Shown: positions 1 to 8,739, counted from the stretch's first letter. The stretch is DNA of 16,908 bases from Comamonadaceae bacterium (GCA_947371775.1 CANBQX010000030.1:1-16908); one strand, 5' to 3'. The notes: generated by a model from the letters alone, not told the origin. Numbers and translations: made by a program.

Positions 1-656
1 CCGTCTTTGGGGTGCTTGGCGCCATATTCGAGGGGTCGCTCAATGTAGGCAGTGCGCAGTCCGCAGGCTCGGGCCGCAGCCAGGTCGTCGTCGTGGGTGG
101 CCACCAGCATCACCTGCGCGGGCGCCACGTCAAACACACGCGCCACGCCACCATAGGTGCGTGGGTCGGGTTTGTAGGCATGGAAGGTTTCGGCGCTCAG
201 AATGCAATCCCAGGGCAGCGCCGCCTGCTTGGACAGACGGGTGAGCAAATTGAGGTTGCCGTTGGACAGTGTGCAAAGAATGTACTTTGCCTTCAGGCGC
301 GTGAGCCCTGCCACCACGTCGGGCCAGGCGGCCAAGCGGTGCCAGACGCGATTGAGCTGGGCGCGCTCAGTCTCACCCAGGTACGCCAGGCCAAAGTCGG
401 GCAGGATGGACTCCAGGATCTGCAGGTGTAAATCGTCAATCAGCGTCCACGGCATGTCGCCCGACATGACCCTCGCCATGGCCGGGGCATAGCCCGCGCG
501 CCAGGCCTGGGCAAAGGCACCGCCGTCCACCTCTGGATAAAGCCGCTGCATCTCCAGCGCAATGCTGCCGTGCCAGTCCACTACGGTGCCGAAAATGTCA
601 AAAGCCAGCACTTGCAGGCTGTTCGGTGCGATCGAGTGGGGCGTTTCGATGTTCAT
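1..656 (-). CDS. Type II haloacid dehalogenase-like hydrolase (3' end outside the window)
   Basis: This is a HAD-superfamily hydrolase of the (S)-2-haloacid dehalogenase (type II) subfamily, which removes halide from 2-haloalkanoates through an aspartyl-ester intermediate. The reverse strand is open from ATG at 656 to the left edge, giving 218 residues without a stop. Motif I is AFDIFGTVVDW with nucleophile Asp20. Further in are the CTLSNGN motif II, the YKPDPRTYGG motif III lysine, and a motif IV-like ATHDDDLAAARACGL stretch near the left edge. Little of a typical 220-240 aa protein can be missing. No strong Shine-Dalgarno lies before 656, but motif I sits at the expected distance from this start. 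The gene is divergent from the M20 peptidase across 117 bp. The subfamily call is solid. Whether the true substrate is a haloacid is unknown, because many homologues act on other small substrates. Confidence 0.88.
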   Translation of the reverse strand, partial: MNIETPHSIAPNSLQVLAFDIFGTVVDWHGSIALEMQRLYPEVDGGAFAQAWRAGYAPAMARVMSGDMPWTLIDDLHLQILESILPDFGLAYLGETERAQLNRVWHRLAAWPDVVAGLTRLKAKYILCTLSNGNLNLLTRLSKQAALPWDCILSAETFHAYKPDPRTYGGVARVFDVAPAQVMLVATHDDDLAAARACGLRTAYIERPLEYGAKHPKD

Positions 657-773
657 GGCGGGGCATCTCGGGGTTGCAAAGTTCGCGCAGGATAGCGCCT
701 AAGCATGGCATCATGGCTGACTTGTCCTGATTGACCCGACGCCGATCGCGTCTCACCGCACGGAGACTGCCCC

Positions 774-2246
774 ATGACCGCCCGACTGCCTGACACCGCC
801 CTCGATACCTCCCAAGTCCTGCACCAAGTGAGCCAGGCCTGGGACAGCGACATCGTTGCGCGCTTGAGCGACTACATCACCATACCCGCCAAGTCCCCCG
901 CGTTTGACGCCGACTGGGCGGCCCACGGCTACCTGGAAACCGTGGTGCGCAACACCGCGCAGTGGATTGAGGCCCAAAAAGTCGCGGGCTTGACGCTAGA
1001 GATCGTGCGCCTGCCTGGTCGCACACCGGTGCTCTTGTTTGAAGTGGCCACCACCCGCAGCGCCAGCGACACAGTGAGCGCGCAAACCGTATTGATGTAC
1101 GGCCACCTGGACAAGCAGCCCGAATTTTCCGGCTGGCGCAGCGACCTGGGGCCCTGGACACCCAAGTACCAGGACGGCAAGCTTTATGGCCGCGGCGGCG
1201 CCGATGACGGTTACGCCGCCTACGCCGCCATCGCCGCGATTCAGGCGCTGCAATCCCAAAAGGTGGGGCATCCGCGCATCATCGGCTTGATCGAGACCTG
1301 CGAAGAAAGCGGCTCTTACGACCTGCTGCCCTATGTCGATGCGCTGCGCACCCGCTTGGGCGACGTGGGCCTGGTGGTGTGCCTGGACTCAGGTGCAGGC
1401 AACTACGACCAGCTGTGGTTGACCAACAGCTTGCGCGGCATGGCCAGCGGCGTGCTCAAGGTGGAGGTGCTGACCGAAGGCGTGCATTCGGGCGACGCCA
1501 GCGGCGTGGTGCCCTCGAGCTTTCGCATCCTGCGCCACCTGCTCGACCGCCTGGAAGACAGCGCCACCGGTCGCCTGTTGCCCGAGCGCTTTCATTGCGC
1601 GGTGCCGCCTGAGCGCATGGCGCAGGCGCAGGCCACGGCCGACATCCTGGGTGACGAGCTCTACAAACGCTTCCCCTGGGCGCACTACGACTGCGGTGGT
1701 GCCAGCCAGTTTGCACTGCCCACCACCACCGACCCCTTGCAGGCCCTGCTCAACCGCACCTGGATGCCCACGCTGAGTGTGACCGGTGCCGATGGCTTTC
1801 CGGAAATGAAAAACGCCGGCAATGTGCTGCGCCCCTACACCGCTTTCAAGCTCTCGCTGCGCCTGCCCCCGCTGGTGGAAGCCGCCAGCGCTGTGCAAGA
1901 ACTCAAAGCCCTGCTCGAGGACAACGCGCCCTACCAGGCCAAGGTCACGTTTGAAGGCGGCGGTGGCGCCACCGGCTGGAACGCGCCCAGCACCGCACCG
2001 TGGTTTGAGCAGGCCTTGAATGCGGCCTCGCAAGCGCACTTCGGTGCGCCCTGCGGTTATATCGGGCAGGGCGGCACGATTCCGCTCATGAACATGCTCA
2101 GCACCGGATTTCCCAAGGCCCAAATGATGGTCTGTGGCGTGCTCGGCCCCAAGAGCAACGCCCATGGACCCAACGAATTTTTGCATGTGCCCTATGCCAA
2201 AAAACTCACGGCAGCCGTGGCCCAGGTCATTGCCCTTTTTCCTTAA
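774..2246 (+). CDS. M20 family metallopeptidase / dipeptidase
   Basis: This is a zinc-dependent M20 (carnosinase/CNDP-like) peptidase of 490 aa that probably hydrolyses dipeptides or N-acylated amino acids in the cytoplasm; no signal peptide is visible. Metal and catalytic residues are all recognisable: YGHLDKQPE (His111, catalytic Asp113), GRGGADDGY (bridging Asp144), ETCEESGS (catalytic Glu177, metal Glu178), CLDSG (Asp205) and SNAHGPNEF (His464). The lid/dimerisation domain between them carries the VHSG histidine at 238. GGAG lies about 9 bases before the ATG at 774. The alpha/beta hydrolase gene begins 23 bp after the stop, so the two are probably co-transcribed. The exact substrate cannot be read from the sequence. 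The large open frames on the opposite strand here are shadows. Confidence 0.93.
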   Translation: MTARLPDTALDTSQVLHQVSQAWDSDIVARLSDYITIPAKSPAFDADWAAHGYLETVVRNTAQWIEAQKVAGLTLEIVRLPGRTPVLLFEVATTRSASDTVSAQTVLMYGHLDKQPEFSGWRSDLGPWTPKYQDGKLYGRGGADDGYAAYAAIAAIQALQSQKVGHPRIIGLIETCEESGSYDLLPYVDALRTRLGDVGLVVCLDSGAGNYDQLWLTNSLRGMASGVLKVEVLTEGVHSGDASGVVPSSFRILRHLLDRLEDSATGRLLPERFHCAVPPERMAQAQATADILGDELYKRFPWAHYDCGGASQFALPTTTDPLQALLNRTWMPTLSVTGADGFPEMKNAGNVLRPYTAFKLSLRLPPLVEAASAVQELKALLEDNAPYQAKVTFEGGGGATGWNAPSTAPWFEQALNAASQAHFGAPCGYIGQGGTIPLMNMLSTGFPKAQMMVCGVLGPKSNAHGPNEFLHVPYAKKLTAAVAQVIALFP

Positions 2247-2269
2247 ATTCTGCATTCAAAGGTTTGTTC

Positions 2270-3115
2270 ATGAACACCGCCCAACTCTCCGAAATCACCA
2301 CCCCCCACGGCGCTACGCTGGCACTGCGCGACTGGCCGCTTGCCCAGGGTGTTGTGCCCCGTGCGCTGGTGCTGATCGTCCACGGTTTGGGCGAACACAG
2401 CGGGCGCTATGAACATGTTGCGCAGCGGCTCAACGGCTGGGGCTTTGCGGTGCGCGCTTTTGATTTGTGTGGCCATGGCGGCTCCAGCGGCGCGCCGGGC
2501 AGCATGCCGGACGACAACCGCTTGTTGGACGATCTTGCCACCGTGATAGACCGCAGCCGTGCCGAACTGGCACCCGGCACGCGCCTGGTATTGCTGGGCC
2601 ACAGCCTGGGCGGACTGATTGCCGCACGCTTTGTGTCGCTCCACCTGCGCGCGGTGGACGCGCTGGTCTTGTCCAGCCCTGCGCTGGATGCGGGCCTGAA
2701 CGCGTTTCAAAAGTTCTTGGTTGCCACGCTGCCCACTATTGCGCCCAATCTGCGGGTGGGCAACGGCTTGGATGCGACTTATCTCTCGCACGACCCCGCC
2801 GTAGTCGCCGCCTACCGGGCCGACCCGCTGGTGCATGACCGCATTTGCGCACGGCTGGCGCGATTCATTGCCCAGGCGGGCTTGCAGACCCGGGCACTTG
2901 CCGCGCAATGGACTGTTCCCACCTTGCTGATCTATGCCGGGCAAGACCGCCTGGTCAATCCTGCGGGCAGCCGTGACTTTGCAAGCAAAGCGCCCGGCGC
3001 AGTGCTCACCAGCCAGTGCTTTGAAGACCTGTACCACGAGATATTGAACGAGGCCGACAGCGCACCGGTCTTTGCCTTGCTGCAGCAATGGCTGGACCAG
3101 CACGCGGGTGTTTGA
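2270..3115 (+). CDS. Alpha/beta hydrolase, monoacylglycerol lipase-like (serine hydrolase)
   Basis: This 281-aa soluble alpha/beta hydrolase resembles the monoacylglycerol lipase / lysophospholipase group. The oxyanion segment VHGLGEHSGRY is at residues 38-47. The nucleophile elbow is GHSLGG with Ser112, the acid is Asp226 in AGQDRLV, and the base is His256 in LYHEILNE. Together these form a complete catalytic triad. I prefer the ATG at 2270 to a TTG two codons earlier because AAAGG (2258-2262) is spaced 7 bases from the ATG. The gene follows the peptidase by 23 bp and converges on rsmE across 23 bp. It likely hydrolyses lipid or small-molecule esters; the substrate is unknown. No signal peptide is seen, so a cytoplasmic or membrane-peripheral location is inferred. 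Confidence 0.9.
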   Translation: MNTAQLSEITTPHGATLALRDWPLAQGVVPRALVLIVHGLGEHSGRYEHVAQRLNGWGFAVRAFDLCGHGGSSGAPGSMPDDNRLLDDLATVIDRSRAELAPGTRLVLLGHSLGGLIAARFVSLHLRAVDALVLSSPALDAGLNAFQKFLVATLPTIAPNLRVGNGLDATYLSHDPAVVAAYRADPLVHDRICARLARFIAQAGLQTRALAAQWTVPTLLIYAGQDRLVNPAGSRDFASKAPGAVLTSQCFEDLYHEILNEADSAPVFALLQQWLDQHAGV

Positions 3116-3138
3116 TCCGGGTCGTTTAAAACGCCGCG

Positions 3139-3906
3139 TTAAGCCAGCAGCGCCAGCGCGGCCAATGCCGCCGTCTCAGCGCGCAACACCCGCGCACCCA
3201 GCGACACCGGCATAAAGCCGCAGGCCACGGCGGCCTCTTCTTCGTTGGCGCTCAGGCCGCCTTCGGGCCCGGACAAAAATACGGCGGATGTGGTGGCGTG
3301 GTCGGCGGCCCAGCTGCGCAAAGGGCGCGAGCCCTCGCGCAAAGAAAGCAAGAGGCGCTCAACCGATGGTGCCTGGGCATCGCTTGCGGCCAAAGCGCGC
3401 AGCCACTGGGCCAATGGCGCAACCGCTTGCACCTGGGGCACGCGGTTGCCGCCACACTGTTCGCAAGCGGAGATCGCCACGCTTTGCCAGTGCGCTACTT
3501 TTTTGTCCGCGCGCTCACCAGCCAGACGCAGCACACTGCGCTCGCTGGTCAAGGGTTGGATGCTGGCCACGCCCAGCTCTGTGGCTTTTTCAAGCAGCCA
3601 GTCCATGCGTTCGTTGGCAGGCATGACGACCGCCAGGTGCACCGCACGCAGGGCCTCGCGCTCCACTGCGTGGTGCGCGCCGACCTGCACCTGCACATGG
3701 CTGCGTCCCATTTGGGTGACGGTGGCGTCAAACTCACCGCCAGGGCTGGTGGTGACGGCACCCGTCTCCCAATGCGGCCCGTGGTTGAACAGGGTGATGC
3801 TGTCGCCGGGCTGCAGGCGCAGAACCTGCACATGGCGCGCCGCACCCGCGGGGAGTTCGAGCAAATCATCCGTGTGCAGCGGGGCCGGGCAGTAAAAACG
3901 CGGCAT
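3139..3906 (-). CDS. rsmE: 16S rRNA (uracil(1498)-N(3))-methyltransferase RsmE
   Basis: RsmE is a SPOUT-class methyltransferase that N3-methylates U1498 of 16S rRNA using S-adenosylmethionine. The 255-aa length is normal for the family. The N-terminal PUA-like domain (about 1-75) includes HVQVLRLQPGD. It is followed by the family signature ERMDWLLEKATELGV (99-113), SERSV, CEQCGGNRVP (149-157), and the trefoil-knot cofactor site GPEGGLS (213-219) with LGARVLRAETA (236-246). The ATG at 3906 starts a canonical MPRFY N-terminus. The upstream kinase gene ends only 3 bp before this start, so the two are one transcription unit and probably translationally coupled. The 3' end converges with the alpha/beta hydrolase. 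Confidence 0.96.
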   Translation of the reverse strand: MPRFYCPAPLHTDDLLELPAGAARHVQVLRLQPGDSITLFNHGPHWETGAVTTSPGGEFDATVTQMGRSHVQVQVGAHHAVEREALRAVHLAVVMPANERMDWLLEKATELGVASIQPLTSERSVLRLAGERADKKVAHWQSVAISACEQCGGNRVPQVQAVAPLAQWLRALAASDAQAPSVERLLLSLREGSRPLRSWAADHATTSAVFLSGPEGGLSANEEEAAVACGFMPVSLGARVLRAETAALAALALLA

Positions 3907-3909
3907 GGC

Positions 3910-5019
3910 TTACGCAGCTCCCGGGCTGCGGCCAAAACCAAACACGTTGGGCTCTTCAATGCCCTCGATCTGATCGACCAGGCGCAGCAAGGGTTTGAGT
4001 TCGCGGTAGCGGGCGCAGGTGGCACGGATGTAGCCGATAAAACGCGGCGCATCGGCCAGGTAGTGCGGCTTGCCATCGCGCAAGGTCAGGCGGGCAAAGA
4101 TGCCGGCAATTTTGAGGTGGCGTTGCAAGCCCATCCACTCCACGGCCCGGTAAAACACCCCGAAGTCCTCGCCCACCGCAAGCCCGGCCTCGCGTGCCTT
4201 TTGCCAGTAGCGCACCACCACGTCCAGACAAAAGCTTTCATCCCAGCTCAGGAATGCATCACGCACCAGACTGGCGATGTCATAGGTGATGGGGCCATAC
4301 ACCGCGTCCTGAAAATCTAAAACGCCCATGCGCTGCCCGTTCTCCGGCGCCATCAGGTTGCGGGGCATGAAGTCGCGGTGCACATACACACTGGGCCAGG
4401 CCAGGTTGTCGGCGATGATGGTCTCGAAGGCCCGCTCCAGCACCTGGCTTTGCGCGTCGGTCAACTCCAGCTTGCGGTGCTGGGCGATGTACCACTGGGG
4501 AAACAAGTCCAGCTCGCGGCGCAGCAGCGCGTGGTCGTAGGGCGGTAGCACGCCGGGCAGCGAGGCCTTTTGCCAGGCGACCAAGGTGTCTACCGCCTGC
4601 AAGTACAAATCCAGGGGTGGCGCTGCCTGCGGGTCCATAACCTGCATCATGGTGCGCGCACCCAGGTCGGTGAGCAGCAAAAAGCCCTGCGCTTGCTGCC
4701 AGTCCAGTACCTCGGGCGCTCGCAGGCCGGCGTCATGCAACAACTTCGCCACTTGGACAAAGGGTGCGCTGTTTTCCTTGTCTGGCGGGGCGTCCATGAT
4801 GACCAGGCTGGCACCATGGGCAGCGTCTTGGACATCGATGCGCAAATAACGGCGAAAGCTGGCGTCCGCCGAGGCCAGGCGCAGGCTGTGGGACAGCAGC
4901 CCAAAGCGCGGCTGCACCGTGGCCAACCAGGCCTGGAACTGGCGCTCGCGTTCGGGATCGGACCACTGCACCGGTGGGTGCGATGGAGTGGCTGGGGGGG
5001 TGGATGCAGTAGGGCTCAT
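3910..5019 (-). CDS. amgK: Aminoglycoside phosphotransferase-fold kinase, AmgK-like (MurNAc/GlcNAc 1-kinase)
   Basis: This 369-aa protein has the APH/choline-kinase fold. Its sequence and location match AmgK, the anomeric N-acetylmuramate/N-acetylglucosamine kinase of the peptidoglycan recycling pathway described in Pseudomonas. It has an N-lobe with DASFRRYLR (52-60), the catalytic loop VHRDFMPRNLM (HRD at 214-216, Asn221) and the metal-binding LDFQDAVYGP (Asp235). The frame stays open well upstream of 5019, but there it only mirrors lptD on the other strand. The ATG at 5019, followed by a low-complexity N-terminus, is the sensible start. The Shine-Dalgarno is weak. The gene is divergent from lptD, as I recall for amgK in pseudomonads, which supports the call. 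The usual partner murU is absent; rsmE follows instead. Confidence 0.82.
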   Translation of the reverse strand: MSPTASTPPATPSHPPVQWSDPERERQFQAWLATVQPRFGLLSHSLRLASADASFRRYLRIDVQDAAHGASLVIMDAPPDKENSAPFVQVAKLLHDAGLRAPEVLDWQQAQGFLLLTDLGARTMMQVMDPQAAPPLDLYLQAVDTLVAWQKASLPGVLPPYDHALLRRELDLFPQWYIAQHRKLELTDAQSQVLERAFETIIADNLAWPSVYVHRDFMPRNLMAPENGQRMGVLDFQDAVYGPITYDIASLVRDAFLSWDESFCLDVVVRYWQKAREAGLAVGEDFGVFYRAVEWMGLQRHLKIAGIFARLTLRDGKPHYLADAPRFIGYIRATCARYRELKPLLRLVDQIEGIEEPNVFGFGRSPGAA

Positions 5020-5064
5020 GGATAATCCATTTTCTATCTTTTTGTGACGGGCTTTTTTCCTCCC
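5020..5064. promoter_or_regulatory. Compact divergent promoter region between amgK and lptD
   Basis: Only 45 bp separate the two start codons. On the + strand GATAAT at 5021-5026 is a fair -10 element and would give lptD a leader of about 30 bases, but I see no good -35 at 17 bp. No convincing minus-strand promoter was seen, so the amgK promoter may lie inside the lptD coding start. The element assignment is tentative. Confidence 0.35.
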
Positions 5065-7380
5065 ATGGCTGCTTTTGAACGTAACGCGACGTGCAGGTCG
5101 CCCGGTGCCGGCCTGCGGGCGGTGATGGGCGGGCTCGGTCTGTGTGCGTTGGCCTGGAGCACGGCGGCACTGGCGCAGACGCCACCACAGAGCGCGCCGG
5201 TTGTGCTGGAAGGTGACAGCCTGCGAAGCCGTACCGACAGAGACGCCACCCTGGAGGGTGATGCAGAGCTGCGCAAGGGCGGCACCATCATTCGCGCCGA
5301 TCGACTGGATTACGACCTGCCCACCGACACCGCGCGCGCCACCGGCCATGTCTGGGTACAACGCAACGGCAACACCTACCAGGGCCCTTACCTGGAGTTG
5401 GGAATAGACGCGTTCCAAGGATTTTTTACCGCGCCCAGCTATGAATTTGGCCAAAACGGTGCGCACGGCCAGGCCACTCGGGCTGAATTTGTGGACAAGG
5501 CCCACATGACGGTCTACCAGGCCAGTTACACCACCTGCAAGCGCCAACCCGGCCCCGACTGGTTGCCGGACTGGGTGCTGACCGCCGCACGTATCGACAT
5601 CGACAACGACGAAGACATCGGCCTGGCGCAGAGTGCGGTACTCAGCTTCAAAGGCTTTCCGCTTTTGCACGTGCTACCCATCAGTTTTCCCTTGTCTGAA
5701 AAACGCAAGAGCGGCATGTTGTCGCCCACCATGGGCCTGGACAATGCCAACGGCCTGGAGGTTTCCACGCCGTATTACCTCGACATCGCGCCCAATCGCG
5801 ATGCGACTTTTACCCCCACCTTCATGACTGCGCGGGGTGTGAATTTAGGTGCAGAGTTCCGTTATCTGGAACCAAGTTACTCCGGAACAGTGCGGCTGAG
5901 CTATATGCCCACGGACAAGCTGCGGGACACGCAGCGTTGGGACGCCTCCATCGTCCACAACGCCAAGGTGGACGTGCCTGTGGGCGGCCTCACGTTGGCA
6001 GCCAACCTGAACCGGGTCAGCGACGATAACTACTGGCGCGATTTCACCAATAGCAATGCCATTAACTCGGGCGGCGCCATTGCAGGCGCGACGCAGCGCC
6101 TTTTGCCCGCTGATTTAACAGCGTCATGGATTCAGGGCGATTTTTCATCGACCGTCAAAGTCTTGAAGTGGCAGACCTTGCAAGACCCCACAGCCCCGAT
6201 CATTCCGCCCTATGACCGGGTACCGCAATGGAGTGGGCGGTATGCGAAAACTAACACGCAAGGGGTGGATTGGTCGGTGGATCTGGACATGACCCAATTC
6301 CAGTCCGACCGCAGCCTGACACAGCAAGCCAACGCCCAGAGGGCCTTTGGTCTGACCCAGATCAGCTACCCCATGCTGCGCCCCGCGGGCTTTGTGACCC
6401 CGAAACTTCAGTTGCACAGCGCTGGGTACCAGTTTGACGCTTTGGTGGCAGGCCAACAAACGGCCAACAGCACAGTGCCCACCTTTAGCTTGGACAGCGG
6501 CTTGGTGTTTGAACGCGCAGCCAGCCTTTTTGGGCGCAGCTTGGTGCAAACCCTGGAGCCGCGTGCGTTTTATGTCTACACACCGTTCCACGACCAAAGC
6601 CTTCTGCCCAATTACGACACGGGCGCCAACGACTTTAATTTTGCAACCATCTATACCGAAAACGCCTTTGTCGGAAACGACAAAGTGTCGGACAACAACC
6701 TGCTGACCCTGGGCCTGACCACACGCTACATTGACGCAGACAACGGCGCCCAACTCGCCCGCTTCGGTGTGGCGCAGCGCTTGCGATTCCAAGACCAAAA
6801 AGTCACACTGGACAGCAACAGCACTGGCGCAGCCTCGGGCGTCAGTGACATCTTGCTGGGCGCTGCGGCCAACCTCACGGACCGCTGGGTGCTTGATTCC
6901 ACCGTGCAGTACAACGTGCGCAATGAACAATCCGTGCGGGCGGTTATGGGCGCTCGCTACAGCCCATCCCACTTTCACTTGTTCAATGTTGCGTACAGCT
7001 ACCAGCGGGATTTGAGCGAGCAAATTGACACCAGTTGGCAGTGGCCACTGAGCGACATAGGCATTGGCAACCCAACCGACGCAGCGCAAGGGCGTTACTA
7101 CACGCTGGGCCGCTTGAACTACAGCCTCAGCGATGGCCGCCTGGTGAACACCGTGTTAGGTGTCGAGTACGATGCAGGCTGCTGGATCGGGCGCATGGTG
7201 ATGGAACGGATTCAGACCAGTGCAGACACCTCCAACCAGCGATTGATGTTTCAACTCGAGTTCGTCGGTTTTACCCGCGTCGGTCTGAGCCCGGAAAAGA
7301 CCTTGAGCTCCAACATCCCGTATTACCGGAATTTGCGTGACGCTGGCGCGGCCAGCGCTGCGAACCGACCCTATGACTGA
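5065..7380 (+). CDS. lptD: LPS-assembly protein LptD (outer-membrane beta-barrel)
   Basis: LptD forms the outer-membrane translocon with LptE that inserts lipopolysaccharide into the outer leaflet. The 771-aa product has a signal peptide ending AALA|Q at about residue 37. The periplasmic OstA/LptA-like jellyroll (about 45-150) includes LEGDAELRKGG and IRADRLDYD. The long C-terminal barrel carries family landmarks such as LSFKGFPLLHVLPISFPLSEKRKSGML and EYDAGCW. The mature protein has only two cysteines, Cys158 (YTTCKRQ) and Cys706 (AGCW), where E. coli has four. I chose the ATG at 5065 because it gives an arginine-containing n-region; a GTG at 5044 and an ATG at 5125 are alternatives. surA overlaps the 3' end by 8 bases. 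Confidence 0.96.
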   Translation: MAAFERNATCRSPGAGLRAVMGGLGLCALAWSTAALAQTPPQSAPVVLEGDSLRSRTDRDATLEGDAELRKGGTIIRADRLDYDLPTDTARATGHVWVQRNGNTYQGPYLELGIDAFQGFFTAPSYEFGQNGAHGQATRAEFVDKAHMTVYQASYTTCKRQPGPDWLPDWVLTAARIDIDNDEDIGLAQSAVLSFKGFPLLHVLPISFPLSEKRKSGMLSPTMGLDNANGLEVSTPYYLDIAPNRDATFTPTFMTARGVNLGAEFRYLEPSYSGTVRLSYMPTDKLRDTQRWDASIVHNAKVDVPVGGLTLAANLNRVSDDNYWRDFTNSNAINSGGAIAGATQRLLPADLTASWIQGDFSSTVKVLKWQTLQDPTAPIIPPYDRVPQWSGRYAKTNTQGVDWSVDLDMTQFQSDRSLTQQANAQRAFGLTQISYPMLRPAGFVTPKLQLHSAGYQFDALVAGQQTANSTVPTFSLDSGLVFERAASLFGRSLVQTLEPRAFYVYTPFHDQSLLPNYDTGANDFNFATIYTENAFVGNDKVSDNNLLTLGLTTRYIDADNGAQLARFGVAQRLRFQDQKVTLDSNSTGAASGVSDILLGAAANLTDRWVLDSTVQYNVRNEQSVRAVMGARYSPSHFHLFNVAYSYQRDLSEQIDTSWQWPLSDIGIGNPTDAAQGRYYTLGRLNYSLSDGRLVNTVLGVEYDAGCWIGRMVMERIQTSADTSNQRLMFQLEFVGFTRVGLSPEKTLSSNIPYYRNLRDAGAASAANRPYD

Positions 7381-8701
7381 GCCCTTGACCACCATGACTT
7401 TGAAATTTTGGGCCGTTGCTGCCGCTGCGTTTGTGTTCCTTTTTTCGGGTCTAACCACCGTGCATGCACAAAGCAGCCAGGCCGCCGACTTTATTGTTGC
7501 GTTGGTCAATTCCGAACCGATCACCGATGCGGAGCTTCAAGCCCAAATCAAACAAGTGAAAGAGCAACGCACGCAGCAACGCCAAAGCCTGCCGCCTGCG
7601 ACCGAATTGCGCGCAGCCGTGCTGGAGCGCATGATCAACGACCGCGCCCAATTGCAACTGGCACGCGATATGGGACTGCGCGCTGACGCCGCAGCCATCG
7701 ACCAGGCAGAGGCCAATGTGGCTGCGCAAAACCAGGTGGATATCACGCAGTTTCACAAAGTGCTGGAGCAACGTGGTCTGGCGCCCGTCACCTTCCGCGC
7801 GCAATTGGCGGATCAAATCGTGCTCACCCGTTTGCGCGAACGGGAAGTTGAATCGCGGGTACGCGTGACCGAGAACGAAGTGGAAAGCGCACTGGCCGCC
7901 CGCCAAGCTGCCAATACCGATCCGTTGGCACAGGAAATCAACCTTGCCCACTTGTTGGTGGCGCTCCCGGAGAAACCCAGCGCCGCACAAGTCGCCCAGG
8001 CACAGGCCAAAGCGCAAGCCCTGTTGACGCGCATTCGTGCAGGAGAAAGCTTTGACGCCTTGGTCAAAGAAATATCAGACGCCAGTCGCGACAATGGAGG
8101 CCAAATCGGGCTGCGCCGTGCAGACCGGTATCCCCTGATTTTTGTTGATGCAACCAAGGCGCTTGCAGTGGGCCAGGTGTCGGAGCCGGTGCGCTCCGGC
8201 GCGGGGTTTCATCTGGTCAAAGTACTTGAGCGGCGTGCTGGCAGCCTAGTGCAAACGGTAGCGCAAACCCACGCCCGCCACATTTTGTTGCGCCTGACCC
8301 CCCAGCTTACCCAGGCACAAGCACTGGCCCAATTAACCCAACTGCGCCAGCGCATCGTGTCGGGCGCCACCAGTTTCGAGGCGGCCGCACGTGAGTTTTC
8401 GCAAGATGGAAGCGCGCAGCAAGGCGGTGATCTGGGATGGGCCAGCCCAGGTATGTTTGTTCCCGAGTTTGAAGAGACGCTGGACCGGCTCAAGGTGCTT
8501 GAAATCGGCATGCCCATGGTCTCGCGCTTTGGCGTGCACCTGATGCAGGTCTTGGAGCGACGCGCGGTGGAACTCAGTCCGGCCCAATTGCGTGAGGCGA
8601 TGCGCGCAGAACTTCGCGCCAAGCGCGCTGAGGAGGTTTACCAAAACTGGGAACGAGACCTTCGCAGTCGCGCATTTGTTGAAATTCGCGAGCCCCAGTA
8701 A
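7373..8701 (+). CDS. surA: Periplasmic chaperone / peptidyl-prolyl isomerase SurA
   Basis: SurA escorts unfolded outer-membrane proteins, LptD among them, across the periplasm. The 442-aa product starts with a signal peptide ending VHAQ at about residue 33. The N-terminal chaperone domain begins FIVALVNSEPITDAEL. Two parvulin PPIase domains follow: about 188-286 (INLAHLLVALPE, GGQIGLRRADRYP, GAGFHLVKVLERR) and about 298-396 (THARHILLRL, GGDLGWASPGMFVPEFE, FGVHLMQVLERR). A C-terminal helix follows. The ATG at 7373 overlaps the lptD stop (ATGACTGA), which implies translational coupling. An ATG at 7394 would give a more classical signal peptide and cannot be excluded, since neither has a clear Shine-Dalgarno. 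Next comes ksgA rather than pdxA. Confidence 0.94.
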   Translation: MTEPLTTMTLKFWAVAAAAFVFLFSGLTTVHAQSSQAADFIVALVNSEPITDAELQAQIKQVKEQRTQQRQSLPPATELRAAVLERMINDRAQLQLARDMGLRADAAAIDQAEANVAAQNQVDITQFHKVLEQRGLAPVTFRAQLADQIVLTRLREREVESRVRVTENEVESALAARQAANTDPLAQEINLAHLLVALPEKPSAAQVAQAQAKAQALLTRIRAGESFDALVKEISDASRDNGGQIGLRRADRYPLIFVDATKALAVGQVSEPVRSGAGFHLVKVLERRAGSLVQTVAQTHARHILLRLTPQLTQAQALAQLTQLRQRIVSGATSFEAAAREFSQDGSAQQGGDLGWASPGMFVPEFEETLDRLKVLEIGMPMVSRFGVHLMQVLERRAVELSPAQLREAMRAELRAKRAEEVYQNWERDLRSRAFVEIREPQ

Positions 8702-8739
8702 ATGGGATTAGCCACCCATCCCTCTCGGGCGGTACGCTA

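Noticed and set aside
3298..4320. A 340-codon + strand open frame across rsmE and the kinase
   Set aside because: It spans two well-identified minus-strand genes, has no recognisable domain and has shadow-type composition.
5020..5670. N-terminal extension of the kinase by up to 217 residues
   Set aside because: The extra part is antisense to the conserved lptD N-terminal domain and resembles no kinase domain. The ATG at 5019 gives a normal-length protein.
8702..8722. A small hairpin between surA and ksgA
   Set aside because: The possible stems (ATGGG/CCCAT or GGGAT/ATCCC) are only 5 bp with no T tract, which is not enough to call a terminator.
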